Part shown: positions 14,261 through 25,287 of the stretch, piece by piece
How the letters are laid out: each line of letters begins with the position of its first letter
Numbering within the stretch: the stretch's first letter is position 1
DNA from: Salvator merianae
Taxonomy: Eukaryota; Chordata; Lepidosauria; Squamata; Teiidae
Length of the DNA stretch: 64,000 nt
NCBI GenBank assembly: GCA_003586115.2
Contig: QVOM02000112.1
Coordinates: 43,649,487 to 43,713,486 of the forward strand
Reading direction: 5' to 3'
Position numbers and translations under genes: made by a program
Notes under the pieces: model-generated
Database searches by the model: none
Told to the model about the DNA's origin: nothing
The model's input: only the letters and a program-made list of their open reading frames with translations

Positions 14261-14294
14261 TCTTCTTCTTCTTCTTCTTCTTCTTCTTTTTTTT
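14261..14294. repeat. (TTC)n microsatellite with T-run
   Basis: About nine TTC units are followed by a run of T. On the minus (transcribed) strand this is a GAA tract with an A-run. It is far from any exon. Confidence 0.9.
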
Positions 14295-14689
14295 GCAATC
14301 TTCATGATAATTATCATAATTCACTGCTAATTCCATGTGACTATCAGTAACAAAATGACCTATATACTATTATTTCTTCCTAAAAGTACATTTCAACCTT
14401 GTTTAACTTAAACACAAATAAGATGTGTGATACTTGGTAGGCATCCTGCACCTATCAAGTAAGCAACCTGGCATAAATGTTGTTAACAGCGCTTTAATGG
14501 CACATAGCAGACAGTGCATTCCCCAAAGCATTTTCTCCTGGTTTTCCACTTCACCACTGCTATGGACAGTAGTGGTTGTCCTGTAAAGGTAAATGCAGGT
14601 ATGCTTCCTTTCACATTCATGTGTATTTCACATCAGGGTTGGCTAATGTGCATGTAACTTCTTAAGTACAGGGAGGCTAATTTTCATGT

Positions 14690-15180
14690 AGGCTTCAATG
14701 AAACTGTAGCCATAACAGGCTATTTCCACATGAAGCTGGTAGTCTGAGCCAGCAGCCCACCTAGAACATTGTGAACCATTCTGCTAGGAAGCCAGGCTTC
14801 CTGTGGAATGGCACTTTTGCATAGGAAGTAGCAGGACCAAGAACAAAAATGATGCAGGAGCCCAACAGAAGAACTCTCTGAAGTGGCCTCCCACATGCTC
14901 CCTGGTGATAGATCAACCGAGCTGCTTGTGTATGGATGGCACCCAGCATCTGGAGCCCAGAGCCATTTTACTAGGCTACCAGAAGCAGCCCTGAAAATAG
15001 GCCACTTCTGACAACCCAGCTAAAACAGCCCTGGGAAATTTCGTTCCACTCATGCAGATGGCCTTTAGTCTGTACCATTGGCTGCCCCTCCAGTATTTTT
15101 GATGTGGCCCATAATTTACCTAGCAACGTGCAGGACAACATGCTATGTGCAAATCCTGCCACAGTGTCTCACCTACCATT
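14690..15180. mobile_element. Unclassified DNA-transposon-like repeat
   Basis: This GC-richer block shares a stretch with 5715-5770, as described there. Short open frames on both strands have no domain. Neither terminal repeats nor a target-site duplication could be identified, so the boundaries are estimates. Confidence 0.4.
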
Positions 15181-15643
15181 AGCTTTGCCTATTTAGACTC
15201 ATAGTACTACTTCCTTTTGACTGCCACGTCCTTCAGCTCTAATTCTCCTAATGATCCTAATGACCACTGAAACTTTTTAGTGGGTGTTCTGACCTTTGCT
15301 GTTTGTTATATATAATTTGGGGTGCTTTCTGTGTAATTATGAAACAAAAAAAATTGTACAATTGTGTTTTCCACTTTGTTTTCAGTACAAACTTTGCTCG
15401 TTGGAGCCACTAGGCGAAGCTGGGCTTCACTAAGTTTTCATTGAAAGTTCCTGCATTTAAATAGAAATAACCCATAGTACAATATAAAGTGAAGCCTTGT
15501 GATAAAAGTACATGTAAAAAGTATCTAGGAGTCCTAGTGGAGCATTTGTTGACCATGAGGTCAGTGTGACAGAGTAGTCAAAACAGTTAATGCACTGCAT
15601 ACAGCTCATGAAAGATAATGATTTCTAATGTACTTAGCACTGG

Positions 15644-15985
15644 TTAGTCTACACTTGGCGCCTGTTCACACTGGCCTGCCAGTCCACATGGCCTTGACTG
15701 GGAGCAGCTGGATTGCTCTTGGTCAGCAGCATTCACACCCTCTTCTGGATATGAATGCTATGAGTGGGCAGTGCATCACAGCACAGCTACACAGTCATGC
15801 ACCACATCCCTGATCACCTTGACAATGGGTGGATGTTGACGTGGCTGCTGTCATGGTGGTTGGGCCAGCCATCTGCAGTTTGAATGCTGGAGACCCAGTA
15901 TGGGCCTGTTCCAGCTCTCACACTGCAGATGGCCACTGTACTGCTGGGTCTTGTACATTCTAGGCTGTAAAGTGCAAACAGGGCC
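15644..15985. mobile_element. Unclassified repeat related to the blocks at 225-1060 and 52620-53041
   Basis: The right end (TGTAAAGTGCAAACAGGGCC) matches the right end of the block at 52620-53041 (GGTAAAGTGCAAACAGGCCC). The left end begins GGCGCCTGTTCACACTGG, roughly the inverted complement of the right end, so this may be a Harbinger-like MITE. It sits only 35 bp left of the hAT-like element at 16021. Confidence 0.5.
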
Positions 15986-16020
15986 TTGGATTACTATGTA
16001 TAGTTTTGAGCACTACAAAC

Positions 16021-16739
16021 TAGGGATGTGCACGAAGGCACTTTTCCCTTTTCGCTTCACAGTGCTGCGAAGCTACTAGGCTTCGTTTTCGCGCAAAAGC
16101 TATATGCACAAAAAGGAAGCCTTTCGTCTTCGCGGTGAAGATTTTCGCCGCGAAGACCGGGGGCATTGCCTGTCACAAATCAATGCGAAGGAAAGACCTG
16201 CGCGCACACTGACAGACTAGGAGGAATGAGAGCGACCGGAAACATCAGAAAAATCAAGGCGAACGGAAGACCTTCGCGGCGAAGGTCTTCACTTCGCATT
16301 GACTTCTCTCTATTTCCAATCGCGCGCTCTCTCTCATTCCCCCTAGTCTGTCAGTGTACGCGCACACTGACAGACTAGGGGGAATGACAGCGTTCGGAAA
16401 CCTCAGAAAAATCAGTGCCGAATCCGATCGCTAAAGTTACGTGCTGCCTGTCACAGAGGCAGCACTTAACTTTAGCGATCGGATTCGGCATTGATTTTCT
16501 GACGTTTCCGATTGGTCTCCCTCTTTTAGGCTGTGTGAAGCTACCAGGCTTCGATGCCACGGAGCTTCTCGCGGCCAAAAAGAGGGAGCTTGCAGCAAAT
16601 GGCCAAGGTCTCGAAGGTCGCCGGGACCTTCGCCATTTGCATTCGCTACCCCCTTTTTTTTCCATATTTCGCGCGAAAATGGCGGAAACGCCATTTTCGC
16701 GCGAAATTCAAAAGGCACGAAGCTTTGTGCACATCCCTA
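16021..16739. mobile_element. hAT-like non-autonomous element, 719 bp, built of nested hairpins
   Basis: The element is flanked by an exact 8-bp duplication, CTACAAAC, at 16013-16020 and 16740-16747. It has a perfect 13-bp terminal inverted repeat (TAGGGATGTGCAC, 16021-16033, and its complement at 16727-16739). The interior is CpG-rich, unlike its surroundings, and contains at least seven inverted repeats: 16068-16085; 16126-16157; 16266-16290; 16334-16387 with 24-bp perfect arms; 16395-16510 with about 54-bp arms and a 7-nt loop; 16595-16640; and 16666-16707 with 19-bp perfect arms. A segment near 16206-16231 recurs in direct and inverted orientation at 16364-16387 and 16334-16357. Open frames on both strands mirror one another because of these palindromes and are not genes. 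The ends and the 8-bp duplication fit hAT; no transposase is present. Confidence 0.88.
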
Positions 16740-16865
16740 CTACAAACTAAAAGGGTAATTGATATACTCATTGAGAAACACAGAAGAAATCACATGTTTA
16801 GCAGTGAAGACTACATTATAGGAGCAGAATAAGAAAGAATTACACAGAAAACACTCAAAAACTAT

Positions 16866-17046
16866 GGCCCTTTCTGCACTTGGCCTTATTGTGGATTATA
16901 TCCTGGGATAGGGACCTGCCATCCACATGCTAGTGCAAACTATGAAAAGTCTTGCCCAGAGCCTACCTTAGTCTGCACTAGCATGCAGATGGCAGGTCCC
17001 TATTCTGAGATATAATCCTGAATAAAGCCCAGTGCTGAAGTTTATG
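16866..17046. mobile_element. Harbinger-like MITE, about 180 bp, long inverted repeats
   Basis: It begins GGCCCTTTCTGCACTTGGCC and folds on itself: the left arm (to about 16935) is complementary to the right arm (16970-17043). It is the same family as 25108-25287 but inverted, since the unique centre (CTATGAAAAGTCTTGCCCAG here) appears there as the reverse complement. The right terminus has decayed, so no clean target-site duplication is visible. Confidence 0.78.
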
Positions 17047-17397
17047 TGGTAAACTTCCAAACACTTCTCTCCCATTAGAAATTCCCTTGCTCCTATGCCT
17101 ATTTAAATGGACTATGTCCTTTAGCCCATGCAGAAAGATACATTAGAAAACAACACTCTGTAAGCCACAGACCTTTTTAACAATTACATCAGCCACCTCC
17201 TGCCTCCATTCTGATCGTGAAATCCTATGCTACCTAGTAGCAAGCTATATTGTAACCTTGTCCTTAAACAGGTTTACTATGAAAAATGAAACAAGTCCAT
17301 TAGGGATTTTTTTCTAAATAAAAAGATGAAAATTCCTTTCTCTGGGCAATATGGAATAGTTAATTTGATGACTCTTTTACAGTAATAATAATAAATT

Positions 17398-18770
17398 TCT
17401 TTTTTAAAAAATATTTTTATTAGTTTTTTTTTTGCAAATTACAAATAAACCAATTGTAATAAAATCCAACAGATTTCACTGATAATAATTCTACCCCCAC
17501 ACACACCCAACCCTGTTGTGTCCATCAAAATCAAAACCATTTATCATATAACAGGAAATTATCTTTCAAACTAATTCTTTAGTTCTCATCCCCCCCTAAT
17601 TAGTTTATGTATTTTGAAACCTTCATCCACTTTCTTTTTGCTATAAAGGATAACTTTGACCCATGTATATTTGATGGCTTTCTTACAATAAAATCTAATT
17701 TCATTGAATCCATCATGTATCAAATCAAATCCTATATTGTCCATTTCCCACTATCCAATCCAATGTTAACACTTAATTATCTCCTAAGGTTAATTATTTT
17801 AATAAAATTTTATTGTGTATATCTAGGTTTAAACCATCAAATACCAACAACCATCTTTCTTTCATCCATATTATACTGCTCTTAATTATACCATTTATTA
17901 TGATACCTATCTCTTTCCAAAATTGTTGTATTTTATCACAAATCCACCAGAGATGACTATATGTTCCTTTCTCTTGAGAAGTGTCAACATGTTGGGATTA
18001 TTTATGTAAGTCAACTGACACAGAGTCTTATACCACTTGTAAATAAATTTTATTTTCAATTCCTTTATCCAAGTGTATTTACAATCACATATGCCTTTTA
18101 TATATCTTTTAACATGATCCTTATTTACCTGCAAATCACCTTCCTGTGTAGTTAATGTGTTTTCTACTATAATTTTTCCCATTGTACCTGCTCATTTTCT
18201 TTTAATTATTTCCTCCCAATCAAATTTCTCTATTTTTAGCAAATTTCTATTTTCTCTCTTATTAATATAAACATATATTATCCTACTTTATAACCAGCTC
18301 CTCTTACCCATAACTTGATCTAGAACTTCCTGAGATAACAATTCTTCATTAAAATAATAAAAATCCTCTAATTTTAAAAGCCCTTTGCCATATAGTTCAT
18401 TTATTTATTCCCAACTAGGAACTTGTTCTTTTTTATTCAGGTACATAATGGAATTTAATTTAGAATTACTACTACTAATCTTTCTATGCCATTTATTCCA
18501 CATCTCTAATGTAACTTTAGTTGAACCAAATAACTTCTTCATTGTGTTTTTTTATTAGTTCAAATATCAGTGGAATTGATTGAATATAATTAATCTCTTT
18601 TTCAATTCTTACCCATTTTTTAGCAGTAATATACCCTAAATCCAATAGCCTCCCAATCTGGAATGCTTTATAAAACAACTACAAATTTGGAACTCTCCAG
18701 CCAACATTCTCCACAGAAGCACACATAAGAATTTTTATTTTCCCCACTTCTGTCACTTATCAAGAACTGT
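17398..18770 (-). mobile_element. L1-like LINE, 3' part of ORF2, decayed
   Basis: Minus-strand translation shows pieces of the C-terminal half of an L1-type ORF2. Around 18650-18590 it reads AFQ-GRLLDLGYITAKKW. At 18130-18020 it reads CKYTWIKELKIKFIYKWYKT, the conserved IYKWYxTP-like block. At 17960-17915 a shifted frame reads TYSHLWWICDKIQQFW. Frameshifts and stops separate the blocks, so it is inactive. The 3' end lies at an A/T-rich stretch near 17400. It resembles reptilian L1 rather than CR1 or L2 because of the YKWY and LWWxCxKIxxFW blocks. Confidence 0.75.
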
Positions 18771-19729
18771 TTTATCTAGCTGAAACAAGGAAAATATAGA
18801 AAATATGAAAACACCACTTCTACTGTGAGACCAGTTGCTCTAGCAATCTTTTCTTTCCCAAATCTGTTTCCATTCTATCTGGTTCAGTTTGGAAATTATG
18901 GTCATAATCCTTTCATAGCTCTCTCATTCTTTTTTCTTTTCTTCTTTAATCTTTTTTCATGTCCTATAGGCTCTAAGCATTAAGCTACATATTGAATAAC
19001 ATTTTAAAAAATATTCCTGGAATCTCCTAAATGGAAGAATTAATTTAGAATGTTTCAAATACATTAATAACAATAAAGTTGTTTACCCAATGCTTAGGCT
19101 TGTGTTTTGGGGGAAGGTGGCTTTTTTATTTGTGCTGTTTTAGTAGAAAGGTTGATAGCTTTCATATACATAGTTTTTTCACTACTCATTTCTACTGCCA
19201 TTTATGCTTCAAAATAGGAATCACAAAAACACAATATAACACAATATAACTTAATTCAGTAAGAATTATTTAGAAGTGATGATCTGGGTTATTTTTGATT
19301 AGATAGCTACCATACTTTGAATCTGTCAGGCTGAATATATCATTTTGTGTTTTATAATAAAACTCTTCTTCATTCCGACATGTATATTAAAAATAAAAAA
19401 GAATTATACAAGTAAAAATTTCAGAATTTAACATTTGATGACTATGAAAAACAAACTACAGAAAGTGGGAAGTAAGGAAATTCAGCATCTGCATGTATTA
19501 TTATAATGTTGTGCTACCATGATTTGCAAGACATAGAACAATGTATAGATCTGACTCTAGTTATAAGAGACTTGAAAGAGGGAACTGTTTATTTGCCCTC
19601 CCAAGTCCCTTGCTATCACTGTCTCTATCATGCAAGTATATACGAAGAGTTGTCTTATTTCTTTTCCTGGTACTTAGCTGTGTGTTTAAGGCAGCAGCAT
19701 CCCATGGCTTTAAGGATGGGTGTTCATAA

Positions 19730-20600
19730 CTGGCAGGAAGCACGCAATCACTGTTTGTGGGGCCTCCAGACCTCCATACTGTTGCAGCAGGTCACTGGGA
19801 TAGGTTGGCAGCAGGGATAGCATGGCAGCAGGGATAGCATGGCAGCAAGCAGAGTGTTATAAAATTCCCTTTCTACAATTACATTTGTTTTGGAATACAA
19901 GCCCTCATAGTTCTGTTCTGGGCCTTAGCTGTGCACAAATTAGAGGTCCCACCCAACACTGGTACACTCTGTATGCTTTAGATCAAGAGGCCCTTGATCT
20001 GGATCAACAGTAGACCTAATTGAACAGGTCTACTAGCATACCAACAAAGGCAATCCAGATCACGGAGGCACACAGAAGGTGCATCTCCATTTTCCAGACT
20101 ACCATGGGACCCATTTCAGTGATGCACCAAGTGCACTACCCAAATGTGTCCCACAGTGGCTCTGAGGCCTGGAGCTTTCATACTTAGCTCTTTGTATTCC
20201 TCAGAGGCTGGCCCTGAAGCTCAGAGGCAGCATGGTGGATGGTCTGGATCAGCAACATAGTGCAGATGATGCTGTTCCAGACAATGCTTTGCCACGTTCT
20301 GGATCAGTGGGCCTTGCTCTTCCAAACCCACTGACCCAAAACAAGGCAAGGTATGTGCAGAAACGTTCAAAGTATCCCACTTCTTTCTGTACACTAAATA
20401 CACTGCCACATTGGTAGTGTTCTTGAAGCTACAGTGTTGATGACTGGGGAGATCCTTGGCCATTTTATGTTGTTGACAACTGTACAGGTTGGTTTGTAGA
20501 AGGTAAGTTTGCTCAGGTGGTGGGCCACAGCAACAGAGCCACTGAAAGAGCAGGAATAAACACTGTTTGAACACTTGGTCCCACTCTGCCTTTCGAATAC
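19730..20600. mobile_element. Unclassified DNA-transposon-like repeats
   Basis: This GC-richer block is studded with CTGGATCA/TGATCCAG-type units, as in 49850-49890 and 63690-63720. It also has a GGGACCCATTTCAGTGATGCAC segment resembling 29065-29095 and 63885-63905. Two exact tandem copies of GCAGGGATAGCATGGCA occur near 19810-19845. No clear termini were found. Open frames on both strands lack known domains. Confidence 0.45.
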
Positions 20601-21051
20601 TCTAAGGAATGGTTATGGTGGGCTGGTGGCTGGATAAATCTGGACCTGTATAGACACAGCACTTATTCAGCAAACTCAGTAATCAATGAAGGAAGAGGGT
20701 CATGTAAATTCTGCCCCTGACGGTGTTGTAACAGTGCTGTACGGATGCTGAGATGATCTCTGTCTAATAGCTCTGTTTTCTGTCAGCAAGCCTTTTCAAC
20801 CTGCCAAACCTCTGCCTGATATAACGCACGCCTATGTGTTTTTAGAGTAAAATAATTAACAAACTTTTTTTTCACCCTGTGTCAGTGCTTTGACCACTGC
20901 ATAGTCATCCCTTTCTCTCCCTGGGCCCCAGCCATACCTGCTTACTTTTCTCGATGACCCAATGTTCCTCTTGTTGGTTGTTATCTAGATTGAAGATAGC
21001 CAAAGCCTGAGAACTTGGATGTTGTGTCTACAATGGATCAGAGTAAGGAGG

Positions 21052-21266
21052 CATGGGAAAATAGAATATACTGCCTCCAGGTTGGAAAGACAGGAAGGAT
21101 GCCTATAAAACCCATCTGCAGAGGGTTGAGAGCAGGTGAAGGTTTTGCTTTTTTATTCTGTTTGGGAATACCCAGAAGCAATTTGTGGGCCACTGTGTGA
21201 AACAGTATACTGGACTAGATGGAATGTGGTCTGATCCAGCAAGGATTGTCTTATGTTCTAATGGCT
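21052..21266 (+). mobile_element. CR1-like LINE, 3' UTR copy
   Basis: The sequence repeats the 3' UTR of the element at 3505-4137: CTGCCTCCAGGTTGGAAAG, GAGCAGGTGAAGGTTTTGC, GTGGGCCACTGTGTGAAACAG and CTGATCCAGCAAGG appear in the same order, ending in TCTTATGTTCTAATGG. It has no ORF2 sequence, as expected of a severely 5'-truncated insertion. Confidence 0.88.
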
Positions 21267-21639
21267 AGGCTTGTGTATATGACTGAATGCTCACTACTAT
21301 CCTTTGTATTCTGTCATCACAGTAAAGTGAAGCACTTGTTTTCTGTACTTCTTCAATTTTTTTCCTGACTTTTGGATTTAAGGTGGTGATATTGACACCC
21401 TAGCGTTTTCTAGTGGACATCTCTTTTGAATTTTTTTAAATTCCTCTTTGTCATTTGTTTCCATTTTTAAAAGTTTTTAACACAATGCATTTTAACATTG
21501 TTTTATGCACTTGACTTTTGTAAGCTACCAGGAATTCCATAAGATATAAACAAATACTTTGCAATTAGTTAGGTATTACTGGGCTTGTAATTTCTTGATG
21601 TAGAAATTATCAAACTATTTATTGGCTAGTTTAATCTTA

Positions 21640-22835
21640 GGCCGTGGTCCAACATTGTAAATTTAATCCGTATCAGAAGAGTACAAGGACTGAATTCGTC
21701 TTCTGGTCATTCCCACAGTTACAGTTTAACACTGACTCAATTCATACTTGCTTGTTCCCACACTGATATTTCCCGTGCTTGGCACGGAGAAACAGTACCT
21801 TTTCTGCCTCCACCCCTCGTCAAATTCTCCTCCCTGTGCAGTCAGTGATTGGCTGCAGTCCCAACATTCAAATCTTGACATCACAGGGGTGGGGAAGTCA
21901 AGCTCTGCTCTCCGTATGTCCCCGCTGCTTCCTCAGAACATGGATTCACTTGGCAGCATTACTAGTCATTCGCCATTTGCTCCTTCTCCCCACTACAGCC
22001 TCTATCTACACAAGCAGAACTTTAAAACTATGTGTACCACACAATTAAGCTTTTTAAAGGGCTGATGGCGATTTCTGCTCTCTTGTAAGTGCACTTTTGC
22101 GCAATTGCGCAATTTAAAAGTAGCACGAAAGCAGGGAGAGGTCCTTGACGAAGGGGAAACGTGGGGAGGGAACATGGGGGGGGCTCTATTATCTTGATAG
22201 TGCAGTTCATCACCAGCAAATGAGCTCTGCCTCATCTCCCTGAGACATCTGCAGCGGCAATGTGTCCCTGCTGTGTAGCTGTGTGCTGCCGAGAGCACAA
22301 CGCATCTTGAGTGGGTTCTTTGTTGGGGCAAGAGCACTGCAACCCCAAACAGGCACACTTTCATTTTTGCTTTAAAGAGCAGACGGAAGTGGAGGAAGCC
22401 TTTAATTTCTTCCTGGCAGTGTTGAATGGGGGATAAAGAAAGAGAAAGGACCGCAGCTTAGCGAAGTAAAAAGGAGGACGGTTTCTTTTCCCCTGGCAGC
22501 AACGGAAGGGGGGATAATGGAGGCAGAGGAAACTACTGCTCTTCCTGCTCACCCACAAAGTCTGTCATTGGACGGCACAAAATGGGGATCCCTCCCTCTG
22601 CACGCCTCCCCAAAAGTACGGTCCCTCCCAAATAGTCTCCTTCCCCGTTCCCACATCGCAAAGTAAAGCATGCTAGCGATCTGGAACGGCTTGAGAACTC
22701 ATTAAATCCGAATACAAAGTAGTCCAGATTTCACCAGTTTAGTCCAGAAAAACTACAGAATGGCAAGATCATGTTGGGACAGCAGGAACTGAAGACGGCC
22801 TGTAAACTGATTAAATGCCGTGTCGGAACGCGGCC
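21640..22835. mobile_element. Harbinger-like non-autonomous element, 1,196 bp
   Basis: The block is flanked by TTA on both sides (21637-21639 and 22836-22838). Its ends are inverted: GGCCGTGGTCCAACA at the left, and GGCCGCGTTCCGACA reading inward from the right. Internal segments near the ends also pair (TTTAATCC near 21663 and the complement of ATTAAATCC near 22705). The interior is GC- and CpG-richer than the intron around it. Short open frames on both strands show no DDE transposase or Myb-like domain, so I treat it as non-autonomous. A 3-bp TTA duplication with GGCC ends fits PIF/Harbinger. Confidence 0.7.
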
Positions 22836-23040
22836 TTAATATGCATTCTTTGCTTATCCAAATCCTTCTAAAAATTCACTCTTAAATACAAAATCCCACG
22901 CATATTTTAGAGAGTTTATAAGTTTGTCATTTACAATAAAATAATGAAATTTTAGTACTTATATAAACTAATAATTATTTTACAGTGAAATCAAATCTTC
23001 AAAGGAGACAACTTGACTTACTAACACAACATACAGTGGT

Positions 23041-23090
23041 GTGTGTGCGTGTGCGTGTGTGTGCGTGTGCGTGTGTGTGCGTGTGTGTGT
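23041..23090. repeat. (GT)n/(GC)n compound microsatellite
   Basis: Alternating GT with regularly interspersed GC dinucleotides runs for 50 bp. An apparent open reading frame of alternating Cys-Val and Arg-Val residues here is an artefact of the repeat. Confidence 0.95.
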
Positions 23091-23783
23091 TTACAGCAGA
23101 TCCTTATCTACTGGTACAGAACTTTTCCTCTTTCAAACACTAAGCACACAGGTGAAGCACCTTTGAGATGTGGAGCACTGGCACTGCCAGAGACAGAAAT
23201 AGGGGGATCCATTACCTATACTCTTTCAGCCACAACAGACGTAAAGTTTGTTTTGCTGTTAGGTATACAGTATTAACATGGTAACTTAACAAAGATGTAA
23301 GGGATAACAGAGTCAGGTGGGCAGATTTCCCTGAGCTACCCACTAAAAAAGGATCATTAACTTCTGCCTTCATAGAGCTAAACTACATCTCACACTACAT
23401 AGGATTTCTCATCTTGCAACTGTTAGGTTGCCATTTACTTTGTTCTGGACCTCCTCCAAATGTGCTGCATTCATGATTAAGAATGAAAACTGAAGCTAAT
23501 TACTGATTCAGATTTTGTTTCTTTTTGGTATGCAGAACACTACTTAAAAGTAACAAACATTAACTTGAACGCTTTCTATTTTATCTTTTTACATAAACCC
23601 AAACAATGAAGTTGCTGACTATATTTCGCCAAAGGAGTCTAAAAAGGTATCAACTGCTCATCTTCCGAAATTAGGATAGATTTAATCTAGAATCAACCAA
23701 CTATTTTGAATATAGAAAATCTGAACTCCAGATATTAATGAAGGCAGTCACACCTAGAAAACCAATGCAGATAAGTTACTTAC

Positions 23784-23956
23784 ACCTGTCGATCCTGATA
23801 CATTTTGTTGACTTTTTCCCACTGGTAAGCAAGCTGTGTCAGTTTTTCCTGAATCCTTGCCGCTTCTCCAGGTGTGGCACTTTTCAAAACTGCTGTTTTC
23901 TTATTGCGAATAACTTCAATCTGACCTGAGTATCTTCCAAGGCTGTTTTTAATTTT
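23784..23956 (-). CDS. DMD: Dystrophin exon 43 (173 nt), spectrin repeat 16
   Basis: This exon encodes 57 residues plus two bases. It begins KIKNSLGRYSG and ends WEKVNKMYQDRQ, with the helix-C tryptophan of repeat 16 in YQWEKV. It corresponds to human residues about 2040-2097; I count about 35 of 57 identities against the human sequence from memory, making it the most divergent exon in the window. The acceptor on the minus strand is TCTATTTAG. The donor reads CAGGT|GTAAGT, which keeps the length at 173 nt, but the last two bases are GT where human has GG. The split codon then becomes GTN (valine) instead of the human glycine. An overlapping GT two bases upstream (CAG|GTGTAA) could act as a competing donor and would break phase. 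R16 together with R17 forms the neuronal nitric oxide synthase platform in mammals. Confidence 0.96.
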
Positions 23957-24695
23957 CTAAATAGAGATATGAAAAAAAAGTCCTGGTAAAACATAAAGAA
24001 AGAAAAGAAGTAGCCAGCCAATACATTGTAGATGTATAACCATTCTAATTCTTGTTTAAGAATAAAAACAGATTTTTAACAGTATTATATGTGAAGCAAT
24101 AAGATGGAAAGGGAATATAAAAGGACTTTTAGGCCAGGAAACTGAGGACTTTCTGGACTGAAAGAGCTTATATGAACAAGGCTGAGGAAAATGTCTTTGT
24201 TTTAAAGTGAACAAGTAAACGGCAAAGGGTAACAAAATATTTTAAATTTAAGGGCACAGTGAATGCAGGGAGAAATGTTAGCCTGAAACACAGTACACAA
24301 CAATCTGACTTTGGTCTAAGAACAGGCCAAATTCCAATACAGTTGAAATTGCCACTAGTTAAACAGTTTTGAAAATTAAACCAAGTTATTTTTCCTGTTC
24401 AATGAAAGAAAGAAAGAACACCATAACATTTCTTCCCATTATAATGGATACAGAAGACTGTTGGAAAAGAAGGAGACAGTCAAGTGTACACTTACTTAGC
24501 ACCATTTGCTGTGACACTAATGCATTGGATTAATTACTGGTATTTTAAATTATTTTATAACCTGCCTAAGAAAGCTGCAGTAGCTGGGATCAGGGCTGGT
24601 TGCCGCTCAAAGAAAAAAGAGATTCTACTGAAAAAGATTTGCCTTCATTTTATGAACAAAAGACACACTGGAGCAATTAGCAATTAGCAAATTAA

Positions 24696-24985
24696 GGCTC
24701 TTTTCACATGGGTCAGCTATCCTTATTCAGCGAGGAGGACCATAGTCCAAAGAGTCCACACTCTGGACTGGAATAGTTCAGACCACACCCTTCAGTAGAG
24801 TGGCCTGTCGATACTGGTCTAAGCCACAGAGTAGGATATGTCATGGAGTAGGATATGAGTGCACCAATACTTTTAAAAGTAGTCTTCCAGCAGACTACCT
24901 CAGTATACTAGACCATGGAGAGTCTGAGGATAATATGACTCTGTGGTCTGGTATACCATGACTAGCCCCTTTACAGCTAGGCACC
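24696..24985. mobile_element. Possible Harbinger-like repeat fragment
   Basis: The left end AAGGCTCTTTTCACATGGGTCA resembles Harbinger-type termini. The GTGGTCTGGTATACCATG segment near 24941-24958 recurs, inverted or shifted, near 2810 and 26938. The right boundary is not resolved. Confidence 0.4.
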
Positions 24986-25107
24986 TGACTGTAAAGGCAG
25001 CCAAAAAGTACCTGTCCGGTCTTCAAAGCTGGGCCAGGGTGAGCTGTCTATTATATGGACAACTCTCAACCTGCACAGCAGTAACCTTTCCTCACTCGGT
25101 TTTCTTA

Positions 25108-25287
25108 GGCCCTTTCTACACTGGGCCTTATTCCGGATTATAACTCAGAATAGCGGCCTGCCATCTGCATGCTAGTGCAGACCCTGGCAGGGCCTGGGCA
25201 AGACATTTCATAGCTTGGACTAGCATGCGGATGGCAGGTCCCTATTCCAGGATATAATCCACAATAAGGCCAAGTGCAGAAAGAGCC
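25108..25287. mobile_element. Harbinger-like MITE, 180 bp, TTA target-site duplication
   Basis: TTA flanks both sides (25105-25107 and 25288-25290). The ends read GGCCCTTTCTACACTGGGCC and, inward from the right, GGCTCTTTCTGCACTTGGCC. The two arms stay complementary for about 75 bp, so the single strand would fold into one long hairpin with a centre of about 30 bp. It is the same family as 16866-17046, in the opposite orientation. Confidence 0.88.

Larger units (their letters stand above)
1..23783 (-). other. DMD: DMD intron 43 (partial, 5' part of the intron on the minus strand)
   Basis: This stretch follows the exon 43 donor and continues past the window start, so the intron is at least 23.8 kb. 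Recognisable repeats are listed separately. Stretches where I see nothing beyond AT-rich unique-looking sequence are about 1160-1920, 4200-5500, 6000-6510, 6620-7290, 8480-14250, 18780-19480, 20600-21040 and 22840-23780. Several short open frames occur there, but none shows a protein domain, conserved splice structure or repeated codon pattern. Confidence 0.9.

Noticed and set aside
16375..16832. Overlapping open frames on both strands within the hairpin element
   Set aside because: The proteins on the two strands repeat each other's sequence because the DNA is palindromic; no transposase motif is present.
22002..22364. 120-residue open frame on the minus strand
   Set aside because: It is Cys-rich but without a recognisable domain, inside the TTA-flanked element; a frame of this size is not unusual in GC-richer DNA.
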